A DNA stretch of 64,000 bases. Origin: Pollutimonas sp963712655 (lineage in GTDB: Bacteria; Pseudomonadota; Gammaproteobacteria; Burkholderiales; Burkholderiaceae_B). Position numbers and translations under genes: made by a program. Positions 37,573-47,963 of the stretch are shown in pieces. The first letter of the stretch is position 1. Each line of letters begins with the position of its first letter. The DNA lies in contig CAVQIT010000009.1 in the NCBI GenBank assembly GCA_963712655.1, positions 938,553 through 1,002,552 of the forward strand, written 5' to 3'. The notes below the pieces were generated by a model. The model had not been told where the DNA came from. It did no database searches and worked only from the letters and a program-made list of their open reading frames with translations.

Positions 37573-37602
37573 TCATAATTACGTCATAATTGGCGTGTAA
37601 TC
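37570..37602 (+). promoter_or_regulatory. Likely Pho box: three 11-bp direct repeats before phoU
   Basis: TAGTCATAATT (37570-37580), ACGTCATAATT (37581-37591) and GGCGTGTAATC (37592-37602) lie in perfect 11-bp phase. Each has a 7-bp half-site related to CTGTCAT and a 4-bp AT-rich spacer, the layout recognised by PhoB. It lies 134 bp before the phoU start. Confidence 0.68.
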
Positions 37603-37735
37603 TTGCTGCATTGGCGATCATGTCATGATCGTGGCTTTGCGCTGCATCGCCTTTGGTACCTAGTAATTACACAGTAGTCGACTATGGTGCTACGCTATTT
37701 CCCTTTATTGACTCCTGCGATGACCGAAGGCTGAC

Positions 37736-38467
37736 ATGTCCGAGCACACTAACAAACAGTTTACATCCGACCTCGAGACCACTCGTTCCCTGTTTCTTCA
37801 AATGGGCGGTCTGGTCGAGTCCATGGTCAAAGATGGCATGGAAGCCTTGATCACCGGCGATCTGGCCTTGGTCGATCAGGTGCGCGAGCGCGAAAAAGAC
37901 GTCAACCGCCTTGAAGTCGAAATCGACGAACGCATAAGCCTGCTGATTGCGCGCAACCAGCCCACGGCCGGCGACCTGCGCCTTTTGCTGTCGGTATCGA
38001 AAATGTTGACCGACATGGAGCGCTGCGGCGACGAAGCTGAAAAAATAGCCAAAATGGCGCGTCGCCTGCATGAATCCGATACGCGCTATGCGCCTGTGGT
38101 GGAGCTCAGGCACATGGCCACCTATGTTACGGCCATGATCCGCGATTCGCTGGATGCCTTTGCCCGCCAGGATCCAGTGCATGCCGCCCAGGTGGTGCGC
38201 AACGACAGGGAAGTCGACAAAGAGTGGAAGGGTGCGCTGCGCCATATCATTACCTACATGATCGAAGACCCGCGCACGATTTCTCATTCAATCGATCTGA
38301 TCTTCATCGCGCGCGCGCTCGAACGCATAGGCGATCACGCCAAGAATATGTCCGAGCGGGTCATTTACATGGTGCGCGGCGACGATGTGCGTCATACAGG
38401 TATCAAGAACACCGAACGCATGGCTCGCGGCGAGCAGCCCCAGAGCGAAGAAAACAACGAAGTATAA
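37736..38467 (+). CDS. phoU: Phosphate signalling regulator PhoU
   Basis: A 243-residue all-helical protein with two PhoU repeats. Residues 1-110 include VNRLEVEIDERISLLIARNQP and the second half includes LIFIARALERIGDHAKNMSERV. The metal-binding E/DxxxD segments are present. PhoU links the Pst phosphate transporter to PhoR and restrains Pho regulon expression. No pst genes are nearby. The upstream Pho box and downstream terminator suggest a monocistronic PhoB-controlled gene. Confidence 0.95.
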   Translation: MSEHTNKQFTSDLETTRSLFLQMGGLVESMVKDGMEALITGDLALVDQVREREKDVNRLEVEIDERISLLIARNQPTAGDLRLLLSVSKMLTDMERCGDEAEKIAKMARRLHESDTRYAPVVELRHMATYVTAMIRDSLDAFARQDPVHAAQVVRNDREVDKEWKGALRHIITYMIEDPRTISHSIDLIFIARALERIGDHAKNMSERVIYMVRGDDVRHTGIKNTERMARGEQPQSEENNEV

Positions 38468-38472
38468 AAAAG

Positions 38473-38510
38473 GGCAAGAGGCGTTCAAAGGGCGCCTCTT
38501 GCCTGATTTT
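38473..38510 (+). terminator. Intrinsic terminator after phoU
   Basis: GGCAAGAGGCG (38473-38483) and CGCCTCTTGCC (38493-38503) form an 11-bp stem followed by TGATTTT. Confidence 0.8.
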
Positions 38511-38592
38511 GCACGGCATCCAAATCAGGCGGGTGCCTGCCTGGCCTGATTTTGCCGTAGCCGGCGCGACCGCGCGGGCATTGCATGGAACG

Positions 38593-38614
38593 AAAGCGCT
38601 GATAAGCGCTTTTT
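38593..38614 (-). terminator. Intrinsic terminator downstream of yggX, possibly bidirectional
   Basis: AAAGCGCT (38593-38600), a GATA loop and AGCGCTTTT (38605-38613) lie 10 bp past the yggX stop. On the plus strand a T-run ends the stem as well. Confidence 0.6.
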
Positions 38615-38623
38615 CAGCCAGAT

Positions 38624-38896
38624 TTACGCCTCGGGCGGCACATAGCCATGCGCTTCGACATTGGCGTCTTCGAACAGAAAACCTTCCATTTGCTGCGCCA
38701 GATATTTGCGCGCGCGGGCATCGGCCAGGTTCAGGCGGTTTTCGTTCACCAGGCGGGTTTGCGTTGCCATCCAATCCGCCCAGGCTTCCTTGGAAATGCT
38801 TTGCCAGATACGCACGCCCAGGTCGCCAGGATAAGGCGGATAATCCAGGCCCTCGGCTTCGCGTTTAAGTTTTACACATTGAATCATACGTGGCAT
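38624..38896 (-). CDS. yggX: Probable Fe(2+)-trafficking protein YggX
   Basis: A 90-residue protein with the complete YggX family pattern, opening MPRMIQCVKLKREAEGLDYP and containing GVRIWQSISKEAWADW and MEGFLFED. The single cysteine at residue 7 is conserved. The protein protects Fe-S enzymes from oxidants. It is transcribed alone, with 162 bp of gene-free sequence to argA upstream. Confidence 0.96.
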   Translation of the reverse strand: MPRMIQCVKLKREAEGLDYPPYPGDLGVRIWQSISKEAWADWMATQTRLVNENRLNLADARARKYLAQQMEGFLFEDANVEAHGYVPPEA

Positions 38897-39058
38897 GGCA
38901 GTCCTACCTTAAAAACAAATTGTCCATCCCCGCATTGTACCCAGGGATAGCGCTGCGCTGTTGGCCGGCCATAGGCCTGGTAGACGGGATCGGCACCCCA
39001 AGGGGGCAATCCGGCATGCTCGCCAGGATGCGGGCCCGCCCGGTGAAAAGCGCGGCGC

Positions 39059-40418
39059 CTACAGCTTCTTGATGAATACCTGGCTATTGCGCGAGCGGTC
39101 GTAGTGCGCCTGGCGTTCCCGGGGCAGATCGGAAATGCCGCCCTGCACAAAACCTCGTTTCATGAACCAATGCGAGGTGCGTGTAGTCAGCACGAACAGG
39201 CGCCTGGCGCCCATCGCCCGGGCTTTCGATTCGGCATGGCGCAGCAGATTTCGCCTTCGCCCGAGCCCTGCCATTCCGGACTGGACAATCAGGCAGGCCA
39301 TTTCGGCCATTTTTTCATCAGGATAGGGATCAAGGCCACGCAGCCGTAGATAACGCCGTCGTGTTCGAGCACCGTGAATTTTTCCACATCGCGTTCGATG
39401 ACGGCCGCGGCCGCGCCGTACCAGCGTGCCGTCGGCCTCCAGCGGCTCGATGAGCTGCACAATCGCGCCGACGTCATCGACTGTCGCGGGGCGCAGATCA
39501 TCCAGCGTGTCTTCGACCACCATGGTTCCCACGCCGTCATGGGTGAAAATTTCCAGCAGCACACTGCCGTCCAGCGTATAGGGCACCAAGTGGGCCCGGG
39601 CCACGCCGCGCTTGACGGCGCGCGAGGCGTGGCTCAGGAACGATGCCGTGTCCTCGTCCAGATCGCCGCTTGCCAGCAAATTGTCCGCATCTTCGCGGGC
39701 CAGTTCGGTGTCGACGGCGCCATCGGCGTCGAGAACCGTTCTGTCCTGCGGTAAGGAAAATAAGTTTTTCGGCGCGCAGGGCGATGGCCGACGCTGGTCG
39801 CCAGGTCTTCCATGGCCAGGTTGAAGGCTTCGCCCGTGGGTGAAAATCCGAGAGGCGAAAGCAGCACGATGGAGCCTTGGTGGATTACGATATTGCATGG
39901 CTTCGACATCCAGTTTGCGGACTGCGCCGGTGTGCGGTAATCGATGCCGTCGATGACGCCGACCGGGCGCGCCGTAACGAAGTTGCCGGACATCACGCGA
40001 ATATGCGCGTGCGACATGGGCGTGTTGGGCAAACCCTGGCTGAATGCGGCTTCGATATCCAGGCGGATTTCGCCGGCGGCTTCTTTGGCGCATTCCAGGG
40101 CCTCGGCGCTGGTCGGTTCGGGCCGCGGCCGAACTGGGTGTCGTAGCCTTTCAGCCTCAACTGTTCGTTTACCTGCGGGCGAGAGCCATGCACCAGCACC
40201 AGCTTGACCCCCAGCGCCGACAGCAGCGATATGTCTTGTATCAGCGTGTTCAGTTCGCCATCGCTGACCAGCTCTCCGCCGAAGCCGATGATGAAGGTCT
40301 TGCCGCGGAAGTCATGCACATAGGGCGCCACCTCGCGAAACCATCGAACGAACTGAGCCGGGGCGAATTCGGGAGCGTCCTGCGCGGATAAGGTTGAGTC
40401 GATATCGCTAGTGGTCAT
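39059..40418 (-). pseudogene. argA: Amino-acid N-acetyltransferase (N-acetylglutamate synthase), several frameshifts
   Basis: The minus strand opens MTTSDIDSTLSAQDAPEFAP and reads an amino-acid kinase-like domain (FIIGFGGELVSDGELNTLIQDI, VLVHGSRPQVNEQL). It then moves between frames through HIRVMSGNFVTARPVGVIDG to a C-terminal GNAT domain whose end (ARRLFVLTTRTSHWFMKRGF, SQVFIKKL) is clean. The classical ArgA of about 450 residues is recoverable. It makes N-acetylglutamate, the first step of arginine synthesis. Breaks fall in an error-rich stretch and are likely artefacts. Confidence 0.9.
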
Positions 40419-40463
40419 GGGGTAGAGTAATGTGTCCGTAAATAATTAGGTTCAAAGCAAAAT

Positions 40464-40469
40464 TATAAT
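40464..40469 (+). promoter_or_regulatory. Consensus -10 element (TATAAT) before hrpA
   Basis: A perfect TATAAT overlaps the first possible hrpA ATG (40468). Transcription from it would start around 40476, which favours the in-frame ATG at 40498 as the real start. No good -35 is visible. Confidence 0.5.
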
Positions 40470-40497
40470 GATGGATCACTTACTCAAAAGAAGTTTC

Positions 40498-43400
40498 ATG
40501 CAAGAGCCTGTCAATTTGTCGGAAAACGTACACAAAGACAAAAGCGCCAAGTCCTCCGGGCCTGCGCGCGCCGGACGCCGCCCGCAGGCCGCGCCGGTTG
40601 TCAAGCGCGCCTTGCCACCTGTGAATTACCCCGAAGAACTGCCGGTCAGCGCGCGCCGCGACGACATCGCGCCGCGATCAAGGCGCATCAGGTCATCATC
40701 GTTTGCGGCGAAACCGGCTCGGGCAAAACGACCCAATTGCCCAAGATCTGCCTGGAATTGGGACGCGGGCAAGGCAAAAATGATAGGCCATACCCAGCCG
40801 CGCAGGCTGGCGGCCACATCGGTGGCCAAGCGTATCGCCGAAGAATTGAACAGCCGAATTGGGCGATGTGGTGGGCTACCAGATGCGTTTCAACGATCGC
40901 ACCGGGCCCAACGCGGCCATCAAGCTGATGACCGACGGTATTTTGCTGGCCGAATCGCAGCGCGACCCTTTGCTGCGCCGCTACGACACCATGATCATCG
41001 ATGAGGCGCACGAACGCAGCCTGAACATCGATTTTCTGCTGGGCTATCTGAGGCAGCTGTTGCCCAAGCGGCGCGATCTCAAGGTGATCATCACTTCGGC
41101 CACCATCGACGCCGATCGCTTTGCGCGGCATTTCGCCCAGAACGGCCAGCCGGCGCCGGTCATCGAAGTATCGGGCCGCTTGTATCCCGGTCGATATCGC
41201 TTACCGGCCTGTCATCGCGGGACAAGGGGCCGGCCGGCGCCGAACCGGACAAGGATAGCCGGCGCGCCTGGCGCGCGATGAAGAGCGCGACCTGATCGAT
41301 GCCATCGTCGACGGGGTGGACGAATGCGCCGGCCATGGCGCGGGCGATATCCTGGTGTTCCTGCCGGGCGAGCGGGAAATCCGGGAAACGGCCGAGGCCT
41401 TGCGCAAGCAGCCATCCGGCCGGCACTGAAGTATTGCCGCTGTTCGCCCGGCTGTCGCAGGCCGAACAGGAACAGATCTTCCAGCCGCGCGGCAATGCCC
41501 GGCGCATCGTGCTGGCCACCAATGTGGCCGAAACCTCTCTGACGGTGCCGGGCATCCGCTATGTGGTCGATAGCGGGCTGGCGCGGATCAAGCGCTATTC
41601 CTGGCGCAACAAGGTCGAGCAGCTGCGTATCGAGCCCATCAGCCAGGCTTCCGCCAATCAGCGCGCCGGCCGTTGCGGGCGCATTGGTCCGGGGGTATGC
41701 ATACGCCTGTACGATGAAGCCGATTTCAAAGTACGCGCCCCTTTTACCGACCCGGAAGTCCTGCGCTCGTCGCTGGCAGCGGTGATCCTGCGCATGAAGG
41801 CGCTCAAGCTCGACGATATCGAGACGTTTCCTTTTGTCGATGCGCCCTCCGGGCCGCGCGATCGCCGACGGCTACCATTTGCTGCAGGAACTGGGCGCGA
41901 TCGACGAGGATAACCGCCTGACCGAAACCGGCCAGGAACTGGCGCGTTTGCCGGTCGATCCGCGCATGGCGCGCATGATCCTGGCGGCCGAAGACCAGGA
42001 GTGCCTGGCGGAAATGCTGATCATCGCGTCAGCCCTGTCGGTGCAGGATCCGCGCGATCGTCCCATGCAGGAACGCGAAGCGGCCGACAGCGGCCCACGC
42101 CAAATTCGCCGACGACAAGTCCGAATTCATGTCTTATCCTGAAGCTATGGCGCTGGTATGGCGAACAGGTCGAGCACAAGGCGTCGCAGCGCAAGCTGGC
42201 GGCCTTGCTGCGCCAGAACTTCCTGTCGCCTTTGCGTTTGCGCGAATGGCGCGACGTGCATAGCCAATTGGCCGCCATCGTCGGGCGAACAAGGCTGGCG
42301 CATGAATACGCTGGACGCCACCTATGAGCAGACGCATCTGGCGCTGCTGTCGGGCCTGCTGGGCAATATCGGCTTGAAAAGCGAAGAAAGCGCCGCCTAC
42401 CTGGGCGCCCGCGATATCCGCTTCAACATTCATCCGGGTTCGCGCCTGGCCAAGAAAGCCGGGCGCTGGCTGGTCGCGGCCGAACTGGTGGAAACCACCC
42501 GTTTGTACGCCCGCTGCGTCGCCCGCATCGACCCCGCATGGCTGGAAAAAGCCGGTGCGCACCTGATCCGGCGAACCTGGTCCGATCCGCGCTGGGAAAA
42601 GAAAGCCGGACAGGTGGTGGCCAACGAGCGCGCCACCCTGTATGGCTTGCCTGTCTACACCGGGCGCCGTATTCATTTCGGCAAAGTCGACCCGGTCCAT
42701 GCGCGCGAATTGTTCATCCGGCAGGCACTGGTCACAGGCGAAATCGATACCGGCCTGCCGTTCATCACGCATAATCGCCAGTTGATGGCGACGATCGAAA
42801 AGCTCGAGCATCAAACGCGGCGCCCCGATATCCTGGTCGACGACGACTCTGATCTACGCCTTTTACGATCAGCAGATACCGGCGGATATCCACCAGACAG
42901 TAACGCTGGAAAAATGGTGCAAGCGTTTAAGCAAAGAGCAGGCGCAGGCCTTGTTGCTGACGCGCGACGCCCTGATGCGGCACGACGCCGCAGGCATCAC
43001 CACCGATGTATTCCCCAAGAAAGTAGAGTGGCAGGGCGTGCAGATGGCGCTCGATTATCACTTCGAACCCGGTTCGGTACGCGACGGCGTGACCCTGACT
43101 GTGCCGTTGTTTGCATTGAACCAGATCGATCCCATGCGCTGCGAATGGCTGGTGCCCGGCATGCTCAAGGAGAAGGTCCATTTGCTGCTTAAATCGTTGC
43201 CGCAGAAAATCCGGCGCCATTGCGTGCCTTTGCCCGATTATGCGGCGGGCTTTGCCGACCGCTGGTTTGACCGCGCCGCCGATCCCGACACGGGCCTGCT
43301 CGAGGCAATCGGGGCCGACATGTGGGAGCAACTGAAAGTGCGTCCATTGCGCGGCGACTTCAAGACAGAAACTTTGCCTGCCCACTTGTTCATGAATTTC

Positions 43401-44388
43401 AGAGTGGTGGATGAACATGGCCGCATGCTGTCGGGCGGCCGCAATCTGGATCAACTCAAGGCCGAACATGGCAGGCAGGCCCAGGCCTCGTTCCAGAAAT
43501 TCGCGGCTCGCGACGATCAGGTGGCCCAGGCGCTGGCGCACGAAAAGCTTACCGACTGGACCTTCGGCGCTTTACCCGAGATTGCTGGAAATCCGGCGCA
43601 AGGGGCAGTCCTTCGTTGGCTATCCCGCGCTCATCGACAGGCAAACCTATTGCGATCTCGATGTGTTCGATGATCCGGGCGAAGCGCGCGCGCAGCATCA
43701 TGCCGGCTTGCTCAGGCTTTTCCGGCTGGCGTTGCGCGAACAGGTCAAGTTTCTGGAAAAGAACCTGGGCGATCTGACCCGCATGGGCATGTTGTACATG
43801 AGCCTGGGCACGCAGGAAGAGTTGCGCGACCAGATCATCGATTGCGCGCTGGACCAGGCCTGCCTGGCCGAGCCATGGCCCGCGGACAAGGAAAGCTTCG
43901 AGTTGCGCCGCAACGAAGGGAAATCCCGCCTGGGCCTGCTGGCTCAGGAAATCGCCCGCCTGGCCGGCCAGATATTGTCCGAATGGGCGGCGCTGCAGAA
44001 AAAACTGCCGCAAGCCAAGCCCCATGCATCCGCCTATGCCGATTTGCAAAAGCAGCAAGGCGGCCTGATGACGAAATGGTATTTGCGCGATACGCCGTAT
44101 CGCCAGCTTGCGCACTTTCCGCGCTATCTGAAGGCGGCGCAGGTGCGTATCGATAAATTGCGCGCCGATCCCGCCCGCGATGGCCGCTTGATGGCCGAAA
44201 TGGCGCCGCTGATGGTCCCGTATCAGCGTGCGGTCCTGGCGCTGAAGGGCGCCGCGGATGCGCAACTGGATGACTTCCGCTGGCTGCTCGAGGAATTGCG
44301 CGTAGCCTTGTATGCCCAGGAGCTGCGCACACCCATGCCGGTGTCGGTGAAACGCTTGCAGAAAACCTGGTCGGCCATGCAGCGCTAA
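40498..44388 (+). pseudogene. hrpA: ATP-dependent RNA helicase HrpA, many frameshifts
   Basis: Fragments assemble into a long DEAH-box helicase of about 1295 residues. Walker A is CGETGSGKTTQLP, the DEAH box is MIIDEAHERSLNIDFLLGYL, and motif VI lies in SANQRAGRCGRIGPGVCIRLY. The C-terminal DUF3418 region runs clean from about 43590 to 44388. I count about ten or more indels between 40670 and 43590. HrpA acts on mRNA processing and stalled ribosomes in proteobacteria. The start at 40498 is chosen from the position of the -10 box. The breaks look like sequence errors. Confidence 0.9.
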
Positions 44389-44471
44389 GTTACGTTTGTT
44401 ACGGCAGCTTATGGCTTGAAACATCACCGCCGACCCGGACATGCGCGCCCCAGGGTAGGTACAATTCGACC

Positions 44472-47400
44472 ATGACCGACGCGAACTCATCCTCTCTATT
44501 TGTACACCTGCGCATCCACTCCGAATTTTCGGTGGTCGATGGCATAGGCCGGATTCCCGATCTGGTGGCCAAAGCCGCCGAATACGGGCAGCCGGCCATG
44601 GCGCTGACCGATCTCTCCAATCTGTTCGGTTTCATCAAGTTCTACAAGGCTGCCCGCAAAGCGGGGCTCAAGCCCATTGCGGGTTCCGATATCTGGCTGG
44701 AGAACGAACAGGATCGCGAAAAGCCCTATCGTCTTTTGATTCTGGTCAGTAGCCAGGAAGGCTATCTGGCCTTGTGCGAAATTCTTTCCCGCGCCTGGCT
44801 CGAAAACCAGTACCGGGGGCGCGCTGAAGTACGGCGCGAATGGCTGATGGGCCGCGCGGGCCTGATCGTGCTGTCCGGCGGGCGGATGGGCGACGTGGGG
44901 CAAATGCTCGAGGCCGGCAAGCCGGACGATGCACGTGCCTTGGCCGCCGGCTGGGCCAGGGCCTTTCCGGGCAATTATTATCTGGAACTGCAACGCGCCG
45001 GCGTGGATGGCGATGAAACCTATGTGCAGCAAGCCATGCGTTTGGCCGGCGCGCTGAGCCTGCCGGTGGTGGCGACCCATCCGGTGCAGTTCGTGCAGCA
45101 GGGCGACTTCCGTGCGCACGAGGCCCGGGTATGTATTGCCGAAGGCGAGCAGTTGGCCAATCCCAAGCGCGTGCGCCGTTTTACCGAAGACCAGTACATG
45201 CTGGGCACGCAGGAAATGGCGCAGCGTTTTGCCGACGTGCCCTCGGCCTTGGCCAATTCGGTCGAGATCGCCAAGCGCTGCAATCTTACCCTGGTGCTGG
45301 GCAAGCCGCGCCTGCCCGATTTTCCGACGCCCGACGGGATCACGCTGGACAATTACATGACCCAACTGGCCGAGGAAGGCCTGGCGGTGCGCATGGCGCA
45401 GCTGTTTCCGCTGGAAGCCGAGCGCCAGGACAGGTATCCGCAATACCTGGAGCGTCTGCAATGGGAATGCAAAACTATCACCAGCATGGGTTTTTCGGGC
45501 TACTTCCTGATCGTTGCGGACTTCATCAACTGGGGCAAGAACAACGGTGTTCCCGTGGGCCCCGGGCGCGGTTCGGGCGCGGGGTCGCTGGTGGCGTATT
45601 CCCTGGGCATCACCGATCTGGATCCTATTTGCTACGACTTGCTGTTCGAGCGCTTCCTGAATCCGGAGCGGGTCTCCATGCCCGACTTCGATATCGATTT
45701 CTGCCAGGACAATCGCGAACGCGTCATTGACTACGTCAAGCAAAAATACGGCAAAGAGGCGGTAAGCCAGATCGCCACCTTCGGCACCCTGGGCGCCAAG
45801 GCGGTCGTGCGCGATGTCGGGCGCGTGCTGGAAATGCCCTACATGCTGTGCGATGGCTTGTCCAAGATGATTCCGTTCAGTCCGGCCGATCCCTGGACCC
45901 TCGCGCGCGCGCTGGCCGATGAACCGGCATTCAAGGAGCGCTACGAGCAAGACGAGGAAGTCCGCGCGCTGATCGACCTGGCGCGGCCTCTTGAAGGGCT
46001 TACGCGCAATATAGGCATGCATGCCGGGGGGGTGTTGATCGCCCCGGGCAAGCTGACCGATTTCTGCCCCTTGTATTGCCAGCCGGGAACGGACAGCAAT
46101 ACGGTTTCGCAATTCGACAAAGACGACGTCGAAGCGGCCGGCCTGGTCAAGTTCGACTTCCTGGGCTTGCGCAACCTGACAATCCTGGATTGGGCGGTGC
46201 GCTACGTGCGCCAGTTCAACGAGACCAAGCGCGATTTCGATGTCATGGCGCTTGCGCTGGATGACGGGCAGGCCTACAAGCTGCTCAGCGATGGCAATAC
46301 GACCGCCGTGTTCCAGCTTGAGTCACGCGGCATGAAAGAGCTGCTCAAGAACCTGCGGCCCAATACCTTTGAAGACATTATCGCCATGCTGGCGCTATAT
46401 CGGCCCGGTCCGCTGGAGTCGGGCATGGTGGTCGATTTCGTCAACCGCAAGCATGGCCGCGCCGAAGTGGATTATTTCCATAAAGATCTCGAAGCGGTAC
46501 TCAAAAGCACTTACGGTGTGATTGTGTACCAAGAGCAGGTGATGCTTATTTCGCAGATCGTGGGCGGATACTCCCTGGGCGGCGCCGACCTTTTGCGCCG
46601 GGCGATGGGCAAGAAAAAAGCCGAGGAAATGGCCGAGCACCGCGCCATTTTCGAGAAAGGCGCGGTCGAAAAAGGCTATGCGGCCGATCTGGCGGTCAAG
46701 CTGTTCGACCTGATGGAAAAATTCGCCGGCTACGGTTTCAACAAAAGCCATTCGGCCGCCTATGCGCTCATCGCCTACCAGACCGCATGGCTGAAAGCCT
46801 ATCATCCCGCCGAGTTCCTGGCCGCCACCTTGTCGTCCGACATGGACGACACCGACAAGGTCCAGATTTTCTGGAAGGATGCCCTGGCCAATAATGTGCA
46901 GGTGCTGCCGCCGGACGTCAATGCTTCGGCTTATCGTTTCGAGCCCGTCATGGACGAGCATTCCGCCAAGGGTCGGCCGCCGCGCACCATGCGCTACGGC
47001 CTGGGCGCCGTCAAGGGTACGGGCCAGGGCGCGGTCGAAGCCATTATCCAGGCCAGGCAGGAAGGCGGGCCCTTTGTCAGCCTGTTCGATTTCTGCCGCC
47101 GCATCGACCGGCACTCGGTCAACCGCCGCAGCATCGAAGCCCTGATTCGCGCCGGCGCCTTTGATCTTATCGAAGAGAACCGCGCCGCCCTGTTGGCGAC
47201 CGTGGGCAACGCCATCGAAGCGGCCGAGCAGGCCGAGCGCAGCGCCAATCAGGTATCGCTGTTCGCCGACGATGCCAACGATATCGTCGAGGGCGAACTC
47301 GCCAAGGTCGCTCCCTGGGATTTGCAAACCCGTTTTACGGAAGAAAAAACGGCCCTGGGCTTTTTCTTCAGCGGCCATTTGTTCGATGCCTGGCGCGACG

Positions 47401-47963
47401 AAGTCCGCCGCTTCGCTCCGCAGCCGCTGGCCCGCCTTGAGCCATCGCGCAGCTTGCAATGGTTTGCCGGGGTGCTGTCGTCCGTGCGGCCCAAAATGAC
47501 CCGTCGCGGCAAGATGCTGTATGCCTTGCTGGACGATGGCTCCGCCCAAGTCGAGGTGGCTATTTTCAACGAATTGTACGAACAGCATCGCAATCGGCTG
47601 AAAGAAGACCGTCTGATCATTATCCACGGCAAAGTCAGCAACGATGAGTATTCCGGCGGCTTGCGGGTGTCGGCCGAGTCCGTTTTCGATTTGCAGCTGG
47701 CCCGCGAAGCCAGGGCGCGCAGCTTGCGCATCACGCTCAATGGCAATGCCGATGCGGCGCGCCTGCGCCAGCTTTTGAACCCTTTCCGCGCCGAGCCTGA
47801 AAACGGCGTGCCCGGCATCCCCGTGGAGCTGCGCCTGAAACGCAACGGTTTTTTATGCACGGTGCGCCTGGGGGAAGACTGGCGCGTCCGCATGGCCGAT
47901 GCCATGCTCGAACAATTGAGTACATGGGTCGAGCCCGACGGCGTGGAGATCAACTACCTATGA
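44472..47963 (+). CDS. dnaE: DNA polymerase III subunit alpha
   Basis: A 1163-residue replicative polymerase. The N-terminal PHP domain starts FVHLRIHSEFSVVDG. The C-family palm domain has the catalytic aspartates in MPDFDIDFCQDNRERVIDYV and VGPGRGSGAGSLVAYSLGI. A helix-hairpin-helix segment and a C-terminal OB-fold (VRPKMTRRGKMLYALLDDG) follow. The frame is fully intact over 3.5 kb, in contrast to hrpA just upstream. Its stop overlaps the start of the next glycosyltransferase gene by ATGA. Confidence 0.97.
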   Translation: MTDANSSSLFVHLRIHSEFSVVDGIGRIPDLVAKAAEYGQPAMALTDLSNLFGFIKFYKAARKAGLKPIAGSDIWLENEQDREKPYRLLILVSSQEGYLALCEILSRAWLENQYRGRAEVRREWLMGRAGLIVLSGGRMGDVGQMLEAGKPDDARALAAGWARAFPGNYYLELQRAGVDGDETYVQQAMRLAGALSLPVVATHPVQFVQQGDFRAHEARVCIAEGEQLANPKRVRRFTEDQYMLGTQEMAQRFADVPSALANSVEIAKRCNLTLVLGKPRLPDFPTPDGITLDNYMTQLAEEGLAVRMAQLFPLEAERQDRYPQYLERLQWECKTITSMGFSGYFLIVADFINWGKNNGVPVGPGRGSGAGSLVAYSLGITDLDPICYDLLFERFLNPERVSMPDFDIDFCQDNRERVIDYVKQKYGKEAVSQIATFGTLGAKAVVRDVGRVLEMPYMLCDGLSKMIPFSPADPWTLARALADEPAFKERYEQDEEVRALIDLARPLEGLTRNIGMHAGGVLIAPGKLTDFCPLYCQPGTDSNTVSQFDKDDVEAAGLVKFDFLGLRNLTILDWAVRYVRQFNETKRDFDVMALALDDGQAYKLLSDGNTTAVFQLESRGMKELLKNLRPNTFEDIIAMLALYRPGPLESGMVVDFVNRKHGRAEVDYFHKDLEAVLKSTYGVIVYQEQVMLISQIVGGYSLGGADLLRRAMGKKKAEEMAEHRAIFEKGAVEKGYAADLAVKLFDLMEKFAGYGFNKSHSAAYALIAYQTAWLKAYHPAEFLAATLSSDMDDTDKVQIFWKDALANNVQVLPPDVNASAYRFEPVMDEHSAKGRPPRTMRYGLGAVKGTGQGAVEAIIQARQEGGPFVSLFDFCRRIDRHSVNRRSIEALIRAGAFDLIEENRAALLATVGNAIEAAEQAERSANQVSLFADDANDIVEGELAKVAPWDLQTRFTEEKTALGFFFSGHLFDAWRDEVRRFAPQPLARLEPSRSLQWFAGVLSSVRPKMTRRGKMLYALLDDGSAQVEVAIFNELYEQHRNRLKEDRLIIIHGKVSNDEYSGGLRVSAESVFDLQLAREARARSLRITLNGNADAARLRQLLNPFRAEPENGVPGIPVELRLKRNGFLCTVRLGEDWRVRMADAMLEQLSTWVEPDGVEINYL

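Noticed and set aside
44496..46112. 538-residue open frame opposite dnaE
   Set aside because: It is an antisense shadow of dnaE with no recognisable domain.
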